Source: Aphelocoma coerulescens (Eukaryota; Chordata; Aves; Passeriformes; Corvidae). From it: DNA of 64,000 nt. Location: positions 2,678,807 through 2,742,806 of the forward strand of contig NC_091034.1 of the NCBI RefSeq assembly GCF_041296385.1. Direction: 5' to 3'. The first letter of the stretch is position 1, and each line of letters opens with the position of its first letter. Below, in pieces: positions 13,001 through 26,479 of this stretch. A model generated the notes under the pieces. It made no database searches. It was not told the origin of the DNA and saw only the letters and a list, made by a program, of their open reading frames with translations. The position numbers were made by a program, and so were the translations under genes.

Positions 13001-14849
13001 CCCCTCCACATCTTCGTGAGCAGTTCTTGGAAGCAGCCCAGTCCCTCAGCTGCACGACTATGATTTAACAACAGCTATAAATACATCTCATCCACTGGGC
13101 AACTGCACAAACAAGGGCTCACCTGGCAGTAAGAGGTCACCAAAAAGTCTCCCACATGAGACCACTGTGCATGAACGGGTGCGTGGTGAGGGGAGATGCT
13201 CAGTGCTTGTCCTTAAAGCCTCCCCTGGGTCCTGGACCTCATCAGCCCAGCCTCACAGACCTCAGTGTTGCACACCAGAGCCAGGTATGAGCTAATGGAC
13301 CACCATTGACTGATGGGCCACCAGTTCTGCCTCCAACTCCTGAGCTTCCTTTCCAAGGGCAAATGCCTCCAATCATTTGCAAGCTCTTTACCCAATTCCT
13401 CATTGTTGCAAGAAAGTCACTCTATTGTTGAGTGAGTCCTCTATTGTTGTCATTCTTCATCACCATCCAAAATTCCAGAGTAACATGCCCCTTGCCAGAG
13501 GGCAGAAGGATAACCCAAGGACTGGGTCCCCACATCCCACTGCTTCTCAGCTTCAGATGCTGGGAGATTCCAGCCCTTCCTTGCAAGTCTCCAGTTCCCC
13601 CTGACCCATTACCCACGGCTGGCTCTGAGTGGAATGAGGAACTTCATTAAACCTTTCCCCACCCAAACCAGTGGCACTGTGAATTGTACTCCTGGCACAG
13701 CAAATGGAGCAGGGAACCACAGACTGCAGGTGAGGGAGAGGAAACAGCTCACATCCCTGGGCTTTGCCTTTGATGGACATGGGATTATGCTGGTTTTTAC
13801 CTAGCATTGTTTATTTGTGACCTTCCCAATCTTTTAAATTGGATTTAACCCACATCCACTACTCAGTGGGGTACAAAGACCTCTGGGTTAGCCCAGAGCC
13901 ACAGAGCTGCTGCAGAGGACAAAAGCTGCTGAATTCGCCACAAGTGAAAGCGTGGGGAAGATTTGCTTCTCAGAGGGTGAACAGCAGCACAGCAAATGTG
14001 GTGCCAGGCTGTGTCATGGGTCCTGTCACCCAAGACTGCAGAGAAAGGTACTGGCAGCCAGTGGGCCCCCACCACCCTGCCCACAGAGGGGAGAGAGAGG
14101 AGAAGCCAGGCCAGGAAGATGTGAGTCAGGGCAAGAAGGTCATTGCAGTGGGAGCCAGTCAAGACTCTGGGCGGATGCCTGTGCCCTGAGGCAAAACATG
14201 GGATTTAATGCCATTTCTCTTGAGAAAGGTGAAGATCACAGTATGGACAGCCATTTCCAAAGCTTCAGGTACTTTTCAGGCATGGGGTGCCAGCTCCAAT
14301 CTTGGTCACAGAGAACAAAGCTAAACTCACGTGATCCCCACAGGACCAAACGCTGTGGAGAGGCTTTTCCAAACTTCTCCTGCCTCCTAACCCCTCTCTG
14401 GCACATCCAGACAGATGATTCCACACTGATTTTTTTAACTTTTTTCCAGGTCCTGGGGTTTATCCTAGTGCAGTGTATACTTCTGAGCTTGAAATCTCCC
14501 AGGGAACACCATGGCCACAGACTCCTCCAAAACCCTGTTTGACTCCTCCAAGCCCCTGCAGTTGCTATAGGTGCCCAGACTCAACCCAGCAGGAGTAAAG
14601 TCCACCCCACCAACCCCTCTAAATAACACCTTCTGGCTCTTACACGTCACATCTCTAAGGCCTTACATAGGTCCAATGCATCAATACATCAGAGACAAGC
14701 GGGTGAGGGACTGGGGGAGGGTCGCACAGGATCGGGTTGTGCATCAGGGCTCAGCTCTTCTCCTGTAACTACAGATTAAAACAATAAACTCAGAAGGATC
14801 CAGCATTTGGCAGGGACTATGAAGAACCAATGTTTGACTGGCCCACAGT

Positions 14850-15340
14850 TCACAGGCACACCCAAATAAATAGCATTGTTTATAAGGACTGAAAATTAAA
14901 AATTAAGGGCTGTGATTTTCAAAGCTCCCCAAGGAGCCCTGACATTGAACTCCCATAAAAATTAATGGCATGAAATCCCAGCCCTGCATTTCTCTGGAGC
15001 GATAAAAAGAGTATTCATTGTGCAATCAATTGCTGAAATTCATAGTAATTTCTACTAAAGAAATCCTAAGTAATTTCACTGCTATGGACAGTTTCAGTTA
15101 ACAATAAATATACTAAATAAAATACTTACCATTTGAGTAGGAGAAATTACTGTAAGGTTCAGCAAATTTGCTAAAACAATGCAAAGTAATTTCATTCCTT
15201 ACTTTCTGCTGGGAATTCAAGCCACCCATTTAAATTTGCTTACTCTAGTTTGAATTTTAGGTAGTTTTTCCTTTCAAATGCAAAACAAAATTTGTGTGGC
15301 TGATTGAAAAACTTCTAAGGAATATACAGGTGTTCCCATG
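14850..15340. promoter_or_regulatory. long AT-rich non-coding block, candidate enhancer
   Basis: About 500 bp with markedly higher A+T than its surroundings and no coding frame. It contains TAAATAGCATTGTTTATAAG, AAAATTAATGGCATG and several AGTAATTT repeats (near 15045, 15070 and 15185). The AGTAATTT octamer occurs at least three times, a feature seen in clustered binding sites. It ends at a strong hairpin at 15344. Confidence 0.32.
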
Positions 15341-15343
15341 TTT

Positions 15344-15377
15344 TTTGACAAAATCATGATCTTCATGATTTGTCAAA
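15344..15377. repeat. 15-bp-stem hairpin with 3-nt loop
   Basis: The left arm TTTGACAAAATCATGA (15344-15359) and right arm TCATGATTTGTCAAA (15363-15377) are exact reverse complements apart from one extra A in the left arm. The loop is TCT. The tiny loop means cruciform or RNA hairpin formation is plausible. Function unknown. Confidence 0.85.
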
Positions 15378-15696
15378 CTTCACAGACCGCTGCTTCTTGC
15401 AACAGCCTTGGGTTTGGCCAGAGGAAAACATTACCAGGGAGATATGGATGCCAAAGACTTTGGCCTTCCCTAGATATCTTTGCTGCTTTTCTGCATGTTT
15501 GCATGCACCTGCAGATGCCAGGATCCCCCACCATTGCCCCTCACATGCAAGAGAATAATTCGACTTGATATCAGTCACCCTTATCAGGCCTTTTGTGTGG
15601 TTTGCTGAGAATGAGATAAATGGTGCACAGGACTAGAAATGCCACATGAAATTCCTCCACCAGAGATATGCCATGGAGTCAGTGAATCCCATCTAA

Positions 15697-15714
15697 ACAC
15701 ACACACAAACACAT
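15697..15714. repeat. short (CA)n-like microsatellite
   Basis: About eight CA units interrupted by an A. Simple repeat only. Confidence 0.7.
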
Positions 15715-16739
15715 GCTCTTCAAGTCCCACACCCACCCACACCTGCCTTGTCCATGCTGTGTGTGTTTGACAGGAAGGTACCAAAGCCACAGATGCCCCA
15801 CTGACACTCACAAGCAGCCAAAAGGAACATTTCTCGCCCCATCCTCAGACCTTTACCTGTGCTGAACAAGCATCTGCAAGACACCCCGTGCATCAAATTC
15901 CATGGTTGCAGCCTACATTCCTCTCTGAACATCCTAGTCTTCTCCCTACTGCATGTCTATAGCTGGGATCACGCCTCTGCCTTCACTCAGCTGATGGACC
16001 TTGCAGACATGCAAAAAGTTCCCTCATTTCCAGACAAACAGATGATCATCAGCATAATTCATTATCATTTTGATTCCCTTTTTTGAGGAATTTGGTCCTC
16101 AACGTTGTAGCTTTCAAAGTCGGATGAAGAATTAAGCACTGATCCCATTACAATTTAGTAGGAATCCTGTTCCATCCTCCTTTTGATTCCTCTGAGACCC
16201 TGCCCCACCTTCAGGCCTCAACAGAGGAGTACACCCAGGATCAAACCAGCTGTACCATTAGAAGATACTGCAGCTAAGAGCCCTCGGGAAAAGGTCTGTA
16301 AACAAAAAGAAGCAGGAGGCTGCAGGTCATGAAACTGGACATGCATACAGCCCGGTTATCCCAAATTAGGGACATCTTTTTAAAGACATGACACAGTAAA
16401 GGGAAATATAAAGACAAAACTCTAGAAACTCTTCCTCTCATTTGAGCAATTCTTGGGTGTTCCTCACAGCTCATATCCCACCATGCCTTATACCCACTGC
16501 ACACACTGAGCAGACCCAATGCAGAGTTTCCAGGATTTTCAGATCTGGAAAATACCAACCAGCCTCCAGAGTCGGACCAATGATGAGTGGGAAGAGCAAC
16601 TAGCAAGGTCCACACATCACACACCACAGCCATTGGCTTCACCATCAGAAGGGTCAGAGAGTTTGATGTGCATGTTTCCTTGCTGTGGTTGGGTGTGAGC
16701 TGGCTGGAAGCATCACCGGCAATGGAGGTCCACAAGATC

Positions 16740-16960
16740 TGAGCTGGTCATGGCGCATGCTGACCCACCCAGTCACTGGGCCACCGAGTCTGCCCCACAG
16801 GTCCACGCTCGTGGCCGTGGCGAAGTCCCGTTACATGTGGCTGTGTCCCCCTCTAGTGGCGTGTCCCAGCCAGCACGGCCCCGGCCAGCGTGGCAAGCCA
16901 GACGTGCTCCCTGTGGCATGGTCACCATGAATTCGTGCCACCGTGACTCCAGTCCTTGCT
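16740..16960. promoter_or_regulatory. isolated CpG-rich patch with CTCF-like core
   Basis: More than a dozen CpGs occur in about 220 bp, while several kb on either side are strongly CpG-depleted. There is no exon or known promoter here. A CTCF-like core lies inside at 16848-16859. Retained CpGs suggest germline hypomethylation, as at enhancers, insulators or unannotated promoters. A non-coding RNA start site is an alternative. Confidence 0.4.
16848..16859 (-). promoter_or_regulatory. CTCF-like core motif (- orientation)
   Basis: The minus strand reads CCACTAGAGGGG, 11 of 12 positions of CCASYAGRKGGC, preceded by G as in many genuine sites. It sits in the CpG-rich patch, which raises its plausibility above a bare motif match. 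Confidence 0.4.
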
Positions 16961-19696
16961 GGTGGCAGTATGCACAAAGAGGACCTCCAAGAGGACATGC
17001 TGCTGCTGCTCTGTATCGAGTGCCATCCTCCATCAGCTATGGCAGGGCAAGGTGTTCCTGTAGGGAGACACTGGTCCATGAAAGAGAGCAGGATGTTCCC
17101 AGTCCCCCAAACCTCTCCAGAGCTGGACTAGGAAGGGCTGGAGGATGGCTTGACAAAGCAGGACAATGTTACAGATACCAGCCATAGGTACCCGAGTCTG
17201 CAGCACTCTCCTGACTCTCTGAAGGACTTTTTTTCTGGGAGGACTGGGACAATTAAATTGCATTCCCTTCTGGCAGGTGCTGCCTGCAGATGGAGGGATG
17301 AGTTCCTGTTCTCCAGGCTGCAAAGCTAGCAACATGCCTCCTCACCACAACGAGGATGTAGCACTCTTTATCACTGTTAATTTGGATAGATTTACTCAGC
17401 AGTTCTTGTTTCATGTTCCCCTATCCACAGTATCACAACAGGGGCAGGATCAAAACTTGTTTCCTTGCTGCATTTATGCCTGACAACTGTATTTAGTCCT
17501 GAAAAACGCAGCAGGTCTGGCTCCCTGTTAGTTGTGTGTGCTGTGGGACATCACTGTTCCTGCTTTCCTATACATTTAGTAATTGTTTTGCTGGCTGATT
17601 CTCTTAAGCAACTCTAATTCTTTCACAGCTTCATGTTTCCATATATCCTCATAGAGTAAGAAATGAAAACTGCCCTGGTTTGCCCAAGAGAGCTGAACTG
17701 TGTGGAATAAGTATGGTGTTTCCTTTGGTGGGAGGACAGACCCACTCTTGGTCCTGAAATGGTGCTAAAGCAAGTGACCATAACAGCCCTAAGAGAAGGT
17801 GGGACACCCTGGGAGTCTGATGAGCATGCCAGAATATAGCCAGATCCTTAAAAACTCAACTCACAAAAATGTGTTTCAATTTCTTTCTAAATTGGGGGCC
17901 CCAAACTAAGCACCCTCAAACACTTAGCATCAGAGGGTCCACTGAAAAGGATGCTGTGAGTGCTGCAGGCCCTGTTCACAATCACCATAAGGCTGTTGCC
18001 ATCATCTCCCGCACCTCTGGATAGGAACTGCTTGGATAACAGTGATTCAAATATTTCTCAATTTTTTTAAAAAATAGAAATTCCCCAAGTGGCAGAAATC
18101 AGTAATCTGAAAAATGAAGAAATTACCAAAAAATGCAGTTTGTGAAAGGAAAAAAAAAAATTTAAAACTTTTGAGCATTTTTCTACTCATTTCAGCAAGC
18201 CTGGGTCCATGCACACTGGTCACTCTGTACTGCTCATCTCAGCTTGGTAGAAAGCCAGAGAGATGGTTAAACATCTTCCCTATGGTTTTCCCTCGATGCC
18301 AGATGCGCCCCAAGGTATTTCCTGAGTCATGCAATATTTGTGGGCTGTATGAAGCCTGTAACTTTGTTCTAGGATGGGAGATGACCCATACATCAATGTC
18401 AACATCTACAACTGCGAGTCCTTTGAGACTTCTGAGTCACCCACGACTTCATTTACAAATTCTGGCATCAGTGACAACAGCTCTGTGGGCCTAGGTCTTG
18501 CTGCTCTAACTTCCCCTTCAGAGACAACCGGGGAAAATGCCTCAGATCAGCAAGTGGTTCACAAATCTTGGTTTTGATTCCTCCTCATAACGGCTGCCAG
18601 GGGCGGGTTCAACTCACTCATTAAAAAAAAAGGAAAAAAACAGTATTTGGAACTTACATAGGCTTCCCTACAGCTTTGCCAAGTCTTGCCACAGCCTCTG
18701 CAAGAGTACCACATGGGGAAGAGGAGATGAAGGGGCCAGCATTTCACCATGGGTTTAGAAGGGACCCTGGCTGATTATCTTATAGTTCACCTCCATTTTT
18801 CAGGTAATTACACTTAAGGAAGATGTGTCAAACCCTTTGTGGTGGGCTGCCCTGCATGAGCTTCCCACAGTGTGCTGAAGGACCCATCGGAGGATCTCTA
18901 AAGGGTCCAGAAGGCCAACAATGTCCTCCAGGATATCAGGTGTTTCAGAGACCACTGTGGCATGTTGCACATCTCAGCATGGCATTCCCACCTGAGAACT
19001 CAGTATTCCCAAGGCCTTCCTTCTGTGTGTTCTGCTATTTCTCCCTCTCCAGGAGAAGGAATAGGGACCCATTTGGGGAAGGAACCCACTGGGATCCAAA
19101 GTTAAAGGACACGGAAGAAACTTTGGGAGAAGGAACATGGCCACCTCTCAACTTCAGTCTCTAGGTTGTTTACTGCCCGGAGGGTCAGGACACAACACAT
19201 TTCCCTTGATGCTGAGCATCTGCCTCAGAAAATATCTGTGTTAGGGAGATCCTGTGTCCATAACATCCCTCTGAGGCACTGCTTACCCAGACATCCAGGG
19301 GTGATGGGAAGCTCACATCCTCCATCTCCACTGCTGGATTTCTGTGCTGTGCCTTTGTGCTCCTGTCATCTCTTCCTCATCAGCTGTGACTCCAGAACAT
19401 CTCTGCTAGTGTGTTCTGGCTTGCCAATCCCATCCTGGCGGGGCTCCTGCATTTCAGTACTCAGTGGTCCACCCTGTGGTTTGGACATTTTGCCATCTTG
19501 GTAACCCACAATGCTCATCATGTGTCCAGGGCACAAATTCCAAGTGCTACTGCCCCTTGGATGGGAGAGGACATTGGGTCTAGCAGGCCTAATGAGTGCC
19601 TAGTTCCTCCTCAACAGCCAGCCCTCCACTGGCATTTGCCCAGAAGCACCCAAGGAGTTACTCTGGAGGTGCAGCTCCCCTCATCAAGGAGACAAG

Positions 19697-19750
19697 GTCC
19701 ATCCATCCATCACCATCCATCACCATCACCATCCATCACCATCCATCATC
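19697..19750. repeat. CCAT/CACCAT simple minisatellite
   Basis: A run of CCAT and CACCAT units (ATCCATCCATCACCATCC and similar), about 54 bp, with variable unit order typical of a slipping simple repeat. It has no exonic context. Confidence 0.9.
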
Positions 19751-20198
19751 TGGTCACTGAGTGCAAGAAACACAGGTACATGGACAACACAATCTGTCAC
19801 TTTCAATCTCCTCTTCACTTCCACCTGCCTATGGCTTGTCCCCCAAACATGTGGAGCTTCCCTGCTCTTTCCTCCAGCAATTTCATTCTTTCTCACTAAC
19901 CTGAGACTGTGAACATGTGCCTTTCTGATCCCATCTCCTCCCCAGATTCCCTGTGTCTGAGCCCCTCTCCATTTTGTTCCCTGGCTCTCTGGTATTTATG
20001 ACCTATCTCTTTGTTCTGCTCTGGAGAAATCCCCATGCTGCAGAACTCAGCTGGCCAAGCTTCCTGTGCTGCAGCAACCATGTTGTGTCCAGGAGCATTC
20101 CCATTAGCAGGGGACAGGTGATGGATTCAGCACTGCCAATGCAGGACTAATTTCCCATGCAGCATTTTCCTAAAGTTCAAGCTGGATTCACAGATCAT

Positions 20199-20214
20199 TA
20201 CATACATACATACA
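20199..20214. repeat. (TACA)n microsatellite
   Basis: Four tandem TACA units followed by an AT-rich GATATA region at 20218-20250. Simple repeat. Confidence 0.85.
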
Positions 20215-20639
20215 CTGAGATATAGACAGAGATTTATTGAGATATATATGCATCATCATAAGTCAAACATATACAACTACCCACAACCATCGTTCGCTTC
20301 AACAGTCCCATTCCTGGTGATTTCTGTTAAGAGTTTTTCTGGAGCACACCTGCCTTAGGAACTTGAAAACCCCTCTAAATTCAACATGCGAAATGACACA
20401 CATCTGACTGATTACCTGTCTCCCACATATCTCTTCCATCTGCACTTTTGAACTTCTGATCCTCAAATCCCTTCTGTGGGGTCCACAGAAAGTAACTCAT
20501 CAACCTGGAGTCTGTTATCAGTACAGTTAAGTTGCTTTAGAAGGGTCTGCATTGCCACAGGAAAATTTTTCAGACTCAGCTAACCAAAGCAGGTTGAAAA
20601 CCACTGACCAGAGGTTTTGCGATTCTAGGGAATGCTCTG

Positions 20640-21870
20640 ATTTGGAGACTCTGCACTTCTAGAGCTGAAATGTTAATAAGAAACTATTGACTTTAGTTGG
20701 GATGAACACTGCTATATTGACATGAGAAGGAAGCACAGACTGAGGGGAAAAAAAAGTCAATATTTGCCAGGTGGGATAATAAATCTTGAGTTTATGATCA
20801 ATGCAAAATGCAGTGGTTGCGTTGCTATATACAGTCTGCCAGGTAAACTGAGCCACTGCGTTTCCTTTATTTCAATTAGCTGTGAGTAATTTGCTGAGAT
20901 ATTCAGGGTAATGTGTAACTGAGAGGTTCTGAGGGCTGTTCCCAGCCTACGGCTACAGAACCTGACACCTCTAAGCGATGTGGAACATTTTTAGCCTCTG
21001 CTGGAGGCAAAAACTGAAAGTTAGACAGCACAACCCTAATTCCTCCCCAGATTGCTGGGATGGTTTCTGCCAGGTCCTTGCCCCACAGCCATGCAGCCTG
21101 GGTGGGAGTTGGGGTAATGAGGCTGCCTGAACACCCTGCGGGAGGCTGGTTGCAAGGGGAGTCTGTGCTACACCTTCTCCCATCCTTCACAACCAAACCA
21201 GGCAAACAAGCAGATCATGTTGGCATGGAAAATTCACCCCACTGTCTCTGACAAAAGAGCGACTTTTGCCAGATGGGAGAGCAGCGGCTGCCTTCCTACA
21301 CGGGCATTAGGCAGCTTTTGTGTCTGGTCTTCTGCACACCTCCATAGAGCCATAAAACTCTGCCTTCCTTCCCTGCCATGGACATTTCAAGCTTCACTGA
21401 TTAGGTTTGCATTGTATGTAGCTATTAAAGCCAAACATTTACAGTCCTTCCAGTTTTGCAGGATAATTTCAGAAGCAACAGCCCCAAAGAAGTCCTTTTC
21501 TGTAGTTGAATAACCATATTTGTACAAATATTTTAGCAAAAATCTGGGCTATTCTGATTTCTATGTGGCTTCCCTCCCTTCCTAAGAATAATTGTGCCAA
21601 ATCCTCCAAGACACAGGATAAACACAGTGGTTTCACTTTATTATAACAAACTATAGATTTTCCAATGCTGCCTCACCAGGTCTCTCATTCGCCTTTGTCT
21701 CCAAAAGATTTTGTTTTCATCATTTTGCCACCATATTTATGTAGAAATGCACTGGACAGCTGAGGGGATTTCACTGTCTCTTACATTTCCTGTTCTGTTG
21801 TTTAATTAGTCACTTCTGAAAAGAGTATTACTTAAAATAAGAGATTTCCTGCTACAAGAGAAAATTAAAT
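20640..21870. other. AT-rich non-coding flank
   Basis: Unique sequence with two AT-richer parts (about 20640-20910 and 21370-21870) separated by GC-moderate sequence. The second has TTTAATTAGTCAC near 21801 and several TTA/ATA runs. No repeat family or exon recognised; possible enhancer material but unsupported beyond composition. Confidence 0.3.
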
Positions 21871-23167
21871 AGATGAGCCCCAGACAGCCCAATGCTGCTG
21901 CAGGAACTTCATTCCTGATGTGTTTCAGGAGAAATAAGGACTTGGTTCAGGAATCAGGTTCAATTATCAATTGCATTTCAGCAAAGCAGCAGGATCAAAC
22001 TTGGTATGAGTGCAGCAACCTGTCCCTTGGGTATCTCCCAAAGCCCAGCTCTGCTTCTTCCTCCAACCCAGGAAAAAATTCCCTATCCACACACCTTCAT
22101 CTGACACCACCATGAAAAAGTTGTACAGCCAACATTTTGCTCCACATGCATCTTCAGGAAAGGAACAGATCTCCCAGAGATGCTGCTCATATCTCAGGTG
22201 GATGCAGACTGAGCCAATGGAAAAGATGGTTCAAAAGAAACACTGGGACCTCTTGAAGATGGGTGTGGAGGGAGAATGCTGTCCCCATTTAAAACATTCC
22301 CCAGTCAGGGCAGGGAAATGCAGCTTAATGTCCTCCGAACATTTTCTGCTGTAAGGCCAGTGTCTTGTCATTTATCTGATAGCCAAAGACAGGAAAAACT
22401 GTCCTTATTGATACTCCACATGGCTTTCAAAGGGCTTGGCCAATGCAACTCTGCATCCTCTTTGCCAAATGAAAGAGGATGAATTTACACACAGAGAAGC
22501 AGAAACCTTGGGTGAGAAGCAGTAGAAGACTTTGGTCCTGGACTTCTCCACTGGCCCGGACAAGCTCATTTGTCTCTGTCAGCCCTTGTCATGGGACAAA
22601 GCTTGGAAGTTCTTTCCAGGCACAGTTTTTCTTGCTTCCAGAGATTTAGAAGATTTTCTCCATCAGTATTTTATTCACTACCAGTAGACCCAACAATCCC
22701 AATCAGCACCTCTCTTTTCCTTGATTTCCTTCACACCTCTGGTTTGTTTCCCCAAAAGGCCATGTCTGCATGACAAAACAAAGCAGGCCAGAGAATGGTG
22801 GCACTAAAGGTGAAATGGTATGGAGTTGTCAGGGAACATACACCAAATCCTAAAACAAACCAGCCTTATCTATCCTATGCCTTGGGATAAGACCTCCCTT
22901 GCTCTTTGCCTAGCCACTGTCTGCAAGGTACATGTTATCTGGGCCAAAACCACACCAGCAAGAGCACCAACAGGTTGAGTGGTGCAAGGAGAGAGGCGGA
23001 ACAAGACACAGCCCCATGACCTCCTTGGAAAATGGTCACACACAGGAAGAGAGATGTGGACATCACTTAGGCTGAACACTTTGGCAATGGTGACACCACC
23101 TGGGGTGGTTGTAGGTCTCATCTCTCTGGGGAAACATCATTGCAGCCTTCCAGTACTTACACGGGCT

Positions 23168-23482
23168 TATAAACAAAGAGGAAGAGCGACCTTTTAACAC
23201 AAGCAGATAGTGACATGACAAGGGGAACAGTTTTAAACTAAAAGAGAAGAGACTAGATTAGATATTAGGAAGAAATTCTTTACTAAGAGGGTGGTGAGGC
23301 CCTGGAACTGGTTGTCCACAGAAGCTGTGGCTGCATCATACCTGGAAATGTTCAAGGCCAGGTTGGACGGGGCTTGGAGCAACCTGGTCTAGTGGAAGGT
23401 CCCTGCCTATGGCATGGGGTGGAATGACATGGTCTTTAATGTCCTTTCCAACCCAAACTAGTCTGGGATTCCATCATCTGTA
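23168..23482 (+). mobile_element. CR1 LINE 3' end fragment
   Basis: Diagnostic avian CR1 3' sequence is present in order: TTTTAAACTAAAAGAGAAG, TAGATTAGATATTAGGAAG, GGTGGTGAGGCCCTGGAAC, CCAGGTTGGACGGGGCTTGG and CCTTTCCAACCCAAACTAG, ending in a degenerate GATTCCATC tail like the CR1 ATTCTATGAT repeat. It is a 5'-truncated, non-coding copy, diverged and old. It is the only transposon I recognise in the first 48 kb. Confidence 0.95.
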
Positions 23483-24029
23483 ACATCTGCTGTATGTGAA
23501 GATAACCTGAAGACAACTCCACCAGAAGTCATGAATAGTCTGAGTTCACCCCTGCCCAGTCCTCTCCTGACCATCACCAGCCCGGAAGACCCTTTGCAGT
23601 CCTGGTGGCCTCATCCCTTCTTCCATCCTGCTCAGCTGAGTGTGGCTCTTCCAGCTCCCACAGTGGGGGATGAAGTCTCAGTGCTCCTAAATGCCTGGAG
23701 GTATAATAAGCACTGCAAGGAGTGGATCAGGGTGTTATGTATCCAACCAGCCTGCAAACTCATTTTCTCCCTGGGCAGAATGAGTAGGGCAAAGGTTGCA
23801 GTCGTGAGCTGTCACTCCAGTGCCGGCTGTATGCACGTGCACTGCTGGGTATGGCCACTTGTCCAGCACCTGGATCAAGATTTGTTTCAGCAGTGCTACA
23901 GACTGCTTGGTGTGGATGGCACCCAGGTGAGTGGGGAAGTCGGTTGGGATATATTTTAAATGCCAGAATCTGGAACTGCAGTAATGGTCTCCTCTGAAGA
24001 TAGTACAAGCCAGGGGACAATTCACTCAC

Positions 24030-26430
24030 AGACCTGTGAAAAAGGATCTATCTGAGCAGTGGAAAAGTTGGCTCTTTCTGCAATGGTATGGTTTGAAGGC
24101 ATTCACAATATTTTGGAATGCTCTTAACTTCCCTCATGGACCGCACCCAGAAGTTCACCATAGACATTCATTTTTCCCAGAGAAACTTTGATGGTGTGTT
24201 CAGAGACAACACCCAAAAGAAAAGTCCCTAAATCCCAAGCCACTCGGTATTTTTTTAGTGCCCTATTTGACAATAAAATTGGAGGAGTGAATCTTACCAG
24301 CCTCAGTGCCAGATTTCAGGTGATGCCACTGAAGATTTGTTAGAACTGAACGCCTACTTCTGAAGACTCATACAAATAAATGCAAGGCTCTGAAATTCCC
24401 AAGCAGGCTCTGAAATACATATGGGGCTAAAGGTATCCTGCTGAAGCCAAAAACAGGGCGGTCTTTATGTTTGTTGTGGTTTGACAATGTTCCAGTGGCT
24501 ACTGTGATGTGTTGAGCTGCCCAGGTGAGTATGGATTACAGCAACTGCTCGCTCCCCAACTGTAATGGACTGGACATGGTTCTTTTGCCAGAGCAATTTT
24601 CATGTTTGCAAAGCTGCTTCTGTTTGTGAACTGCAGTCCTACATAGTCCCTGCTCTGACCAGTCATCAGTGCTGCTTGGAAATGTTTGGGTAGTTTGAAA
24701 TAAATTTCATCAGAAAAAACACAGGTTTCTGTAAAGGAGTGCAATTGCCCTGTATTTTCTGGCATGAAGGCTCCCAGAATAGCTTCTCCTTTCTCCAGGA
24801 CAGGATTAATACATGTACTGTTGCTAAAGTGTCCGATATTTATCTTCCATTAAATCCAAAATAGAATTTATTTCTATTCAGAGCCAACTCCCACAGACTC
24901 AGATTCACCCATGAGTTCTCCTTTCCTTTTTCTTGCAGCTCTTCTCCCCATCACATGGTGGAGACTATCCTCCAGATTATAGAGTACCCCACTTTCAATC
25001 CCATTTGGTAAGCCCCTGGGGCATCAGAAAGCTGAAAAGAACCTGTAAAATATCTCTCACAACCTCCATGACTGATAGCACCGGTCAGATCCAGAAACTG
25101 AGCGGGAGTGCTACCTGCCTGCACTTACTCTTCAGTGCAATTTGTATTTACATCACTTATGTCCAGAGCCTGGCTACACCTTTGCCTGGACCTTTGCATG
25201 CTTTGTTGCTTTCACACTGGTCTCAGAGCTGAAAACCCCTTCCTGCTACCACTGCTGGCCCTTTACCTTGCCTGTGATATGGTGATAGTAATTTCTCTTT
25301 GAATAAAGTCATACCTGGGCAAGCCTATGAAACACTCCTGGGGTGCATTTCATTCCTCTTCCCATCTACTGAAATATTTACACATCAAAGGCAGTCTCCT
25401 TATCTAATGGGAGTTTGATGTTGCAGCCTGGGGTGGTCAGCAGGCACTGAGCTCCAACCCACACTGGGGGTGACAAGGGGCCTTCATCACAAGCTGCTGT
25501 CCTGAGAGGGGTACACAGGAGGGGCCCTGCTGGCCAGGAGGCTCTGCAGCAATGCACAGGCCAGGAGACCTGGTGTATCCCTTAAACATTCCCTTGCATC
25601 TGGACCTTCCTCTCTTCCAAATCAGCTGGGCTTTAGGTTTTTAAAGCACCCTGGCACCTTCTGAATCAGAGGCCAAAAGAACCCAGCTTCCAGAAAGCTG
25701 CAGGTAATGACCAAGCAGTGTTTCATGGGCATCTTTGAAAAGACCAAGGGACCCACACCCTTGCAGTGAGTGCCTATTTCCATATTCTGTCCTCTGTTTA
25801 CACTCATCACCTCGTCCACCCCAGAGACTGTAAAATAAACACCCCTCCTGCCCTGCTGCACTTTTATCATCTCCACAGGCAGCTCACACTGCACTTCCTT
25901 TCAGGGTGACTTACTCCAGATGTGTCTGCATCTGCCTCCCCTCTGGCATGGGGATACCACTCATCACTCCATGGACACTCTAGTCCCAATGCGTCCTGTG
26001 GACATGATCCTATGCTGTGACTGCTGCAGTGGCCTGGCATTCATGTCCTTCTGCTGAGTAAGTCAGGATGGTCCCCTCTGTTCTACCTGCTACAATAGAG
26101 ACAGGGCTTGAAGCTGCTGAAGAAGCAGGTGGGCAGGATCTACAACTCCTCGCCCAGGCCAAGAGAAGTCTCAAGAGGCCTTCCAGCTCATGTCAAGCAC
26201 CCACTGCACCATCCTGCCACCACAGCTACCCCGAAAAGCCGCAGGGTGCCCTGAGCCTCTCCGCAGCACCGCCAGCCCTGGCACCAGGAGCATTTTCAGC
26301 CAGGAGTGCTCCTTGGGCTGCAGATGTCCATGCCAGGTTCCATTCTCACCCTTCTGGCTTCTGTTGAACTCTCTGGTGTTTCTCCTTGGAGGGGAATAAC
26401 ATGAGAGGCCCAAAAGTATGATATTCCCAT
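24030..26430. other. unique non-coding flank, nothing recognised
   Basis: No exon, repeat family or structural RNA was recognised. Open frames are below about 110 codons and unfamiliar. A minus-strand TTTTATTGTCAAATA near 24265 and an ATAAAGTC near 25303 give poly(A)-like hexamers that occur by chance in AT-rich DNA. Confidence 0.5.
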
Positions 26431-26479
26431 GGACCCACGTGGCTCCAGCCAGCCAGCCACAGTCCTCTACCCTCTCATT

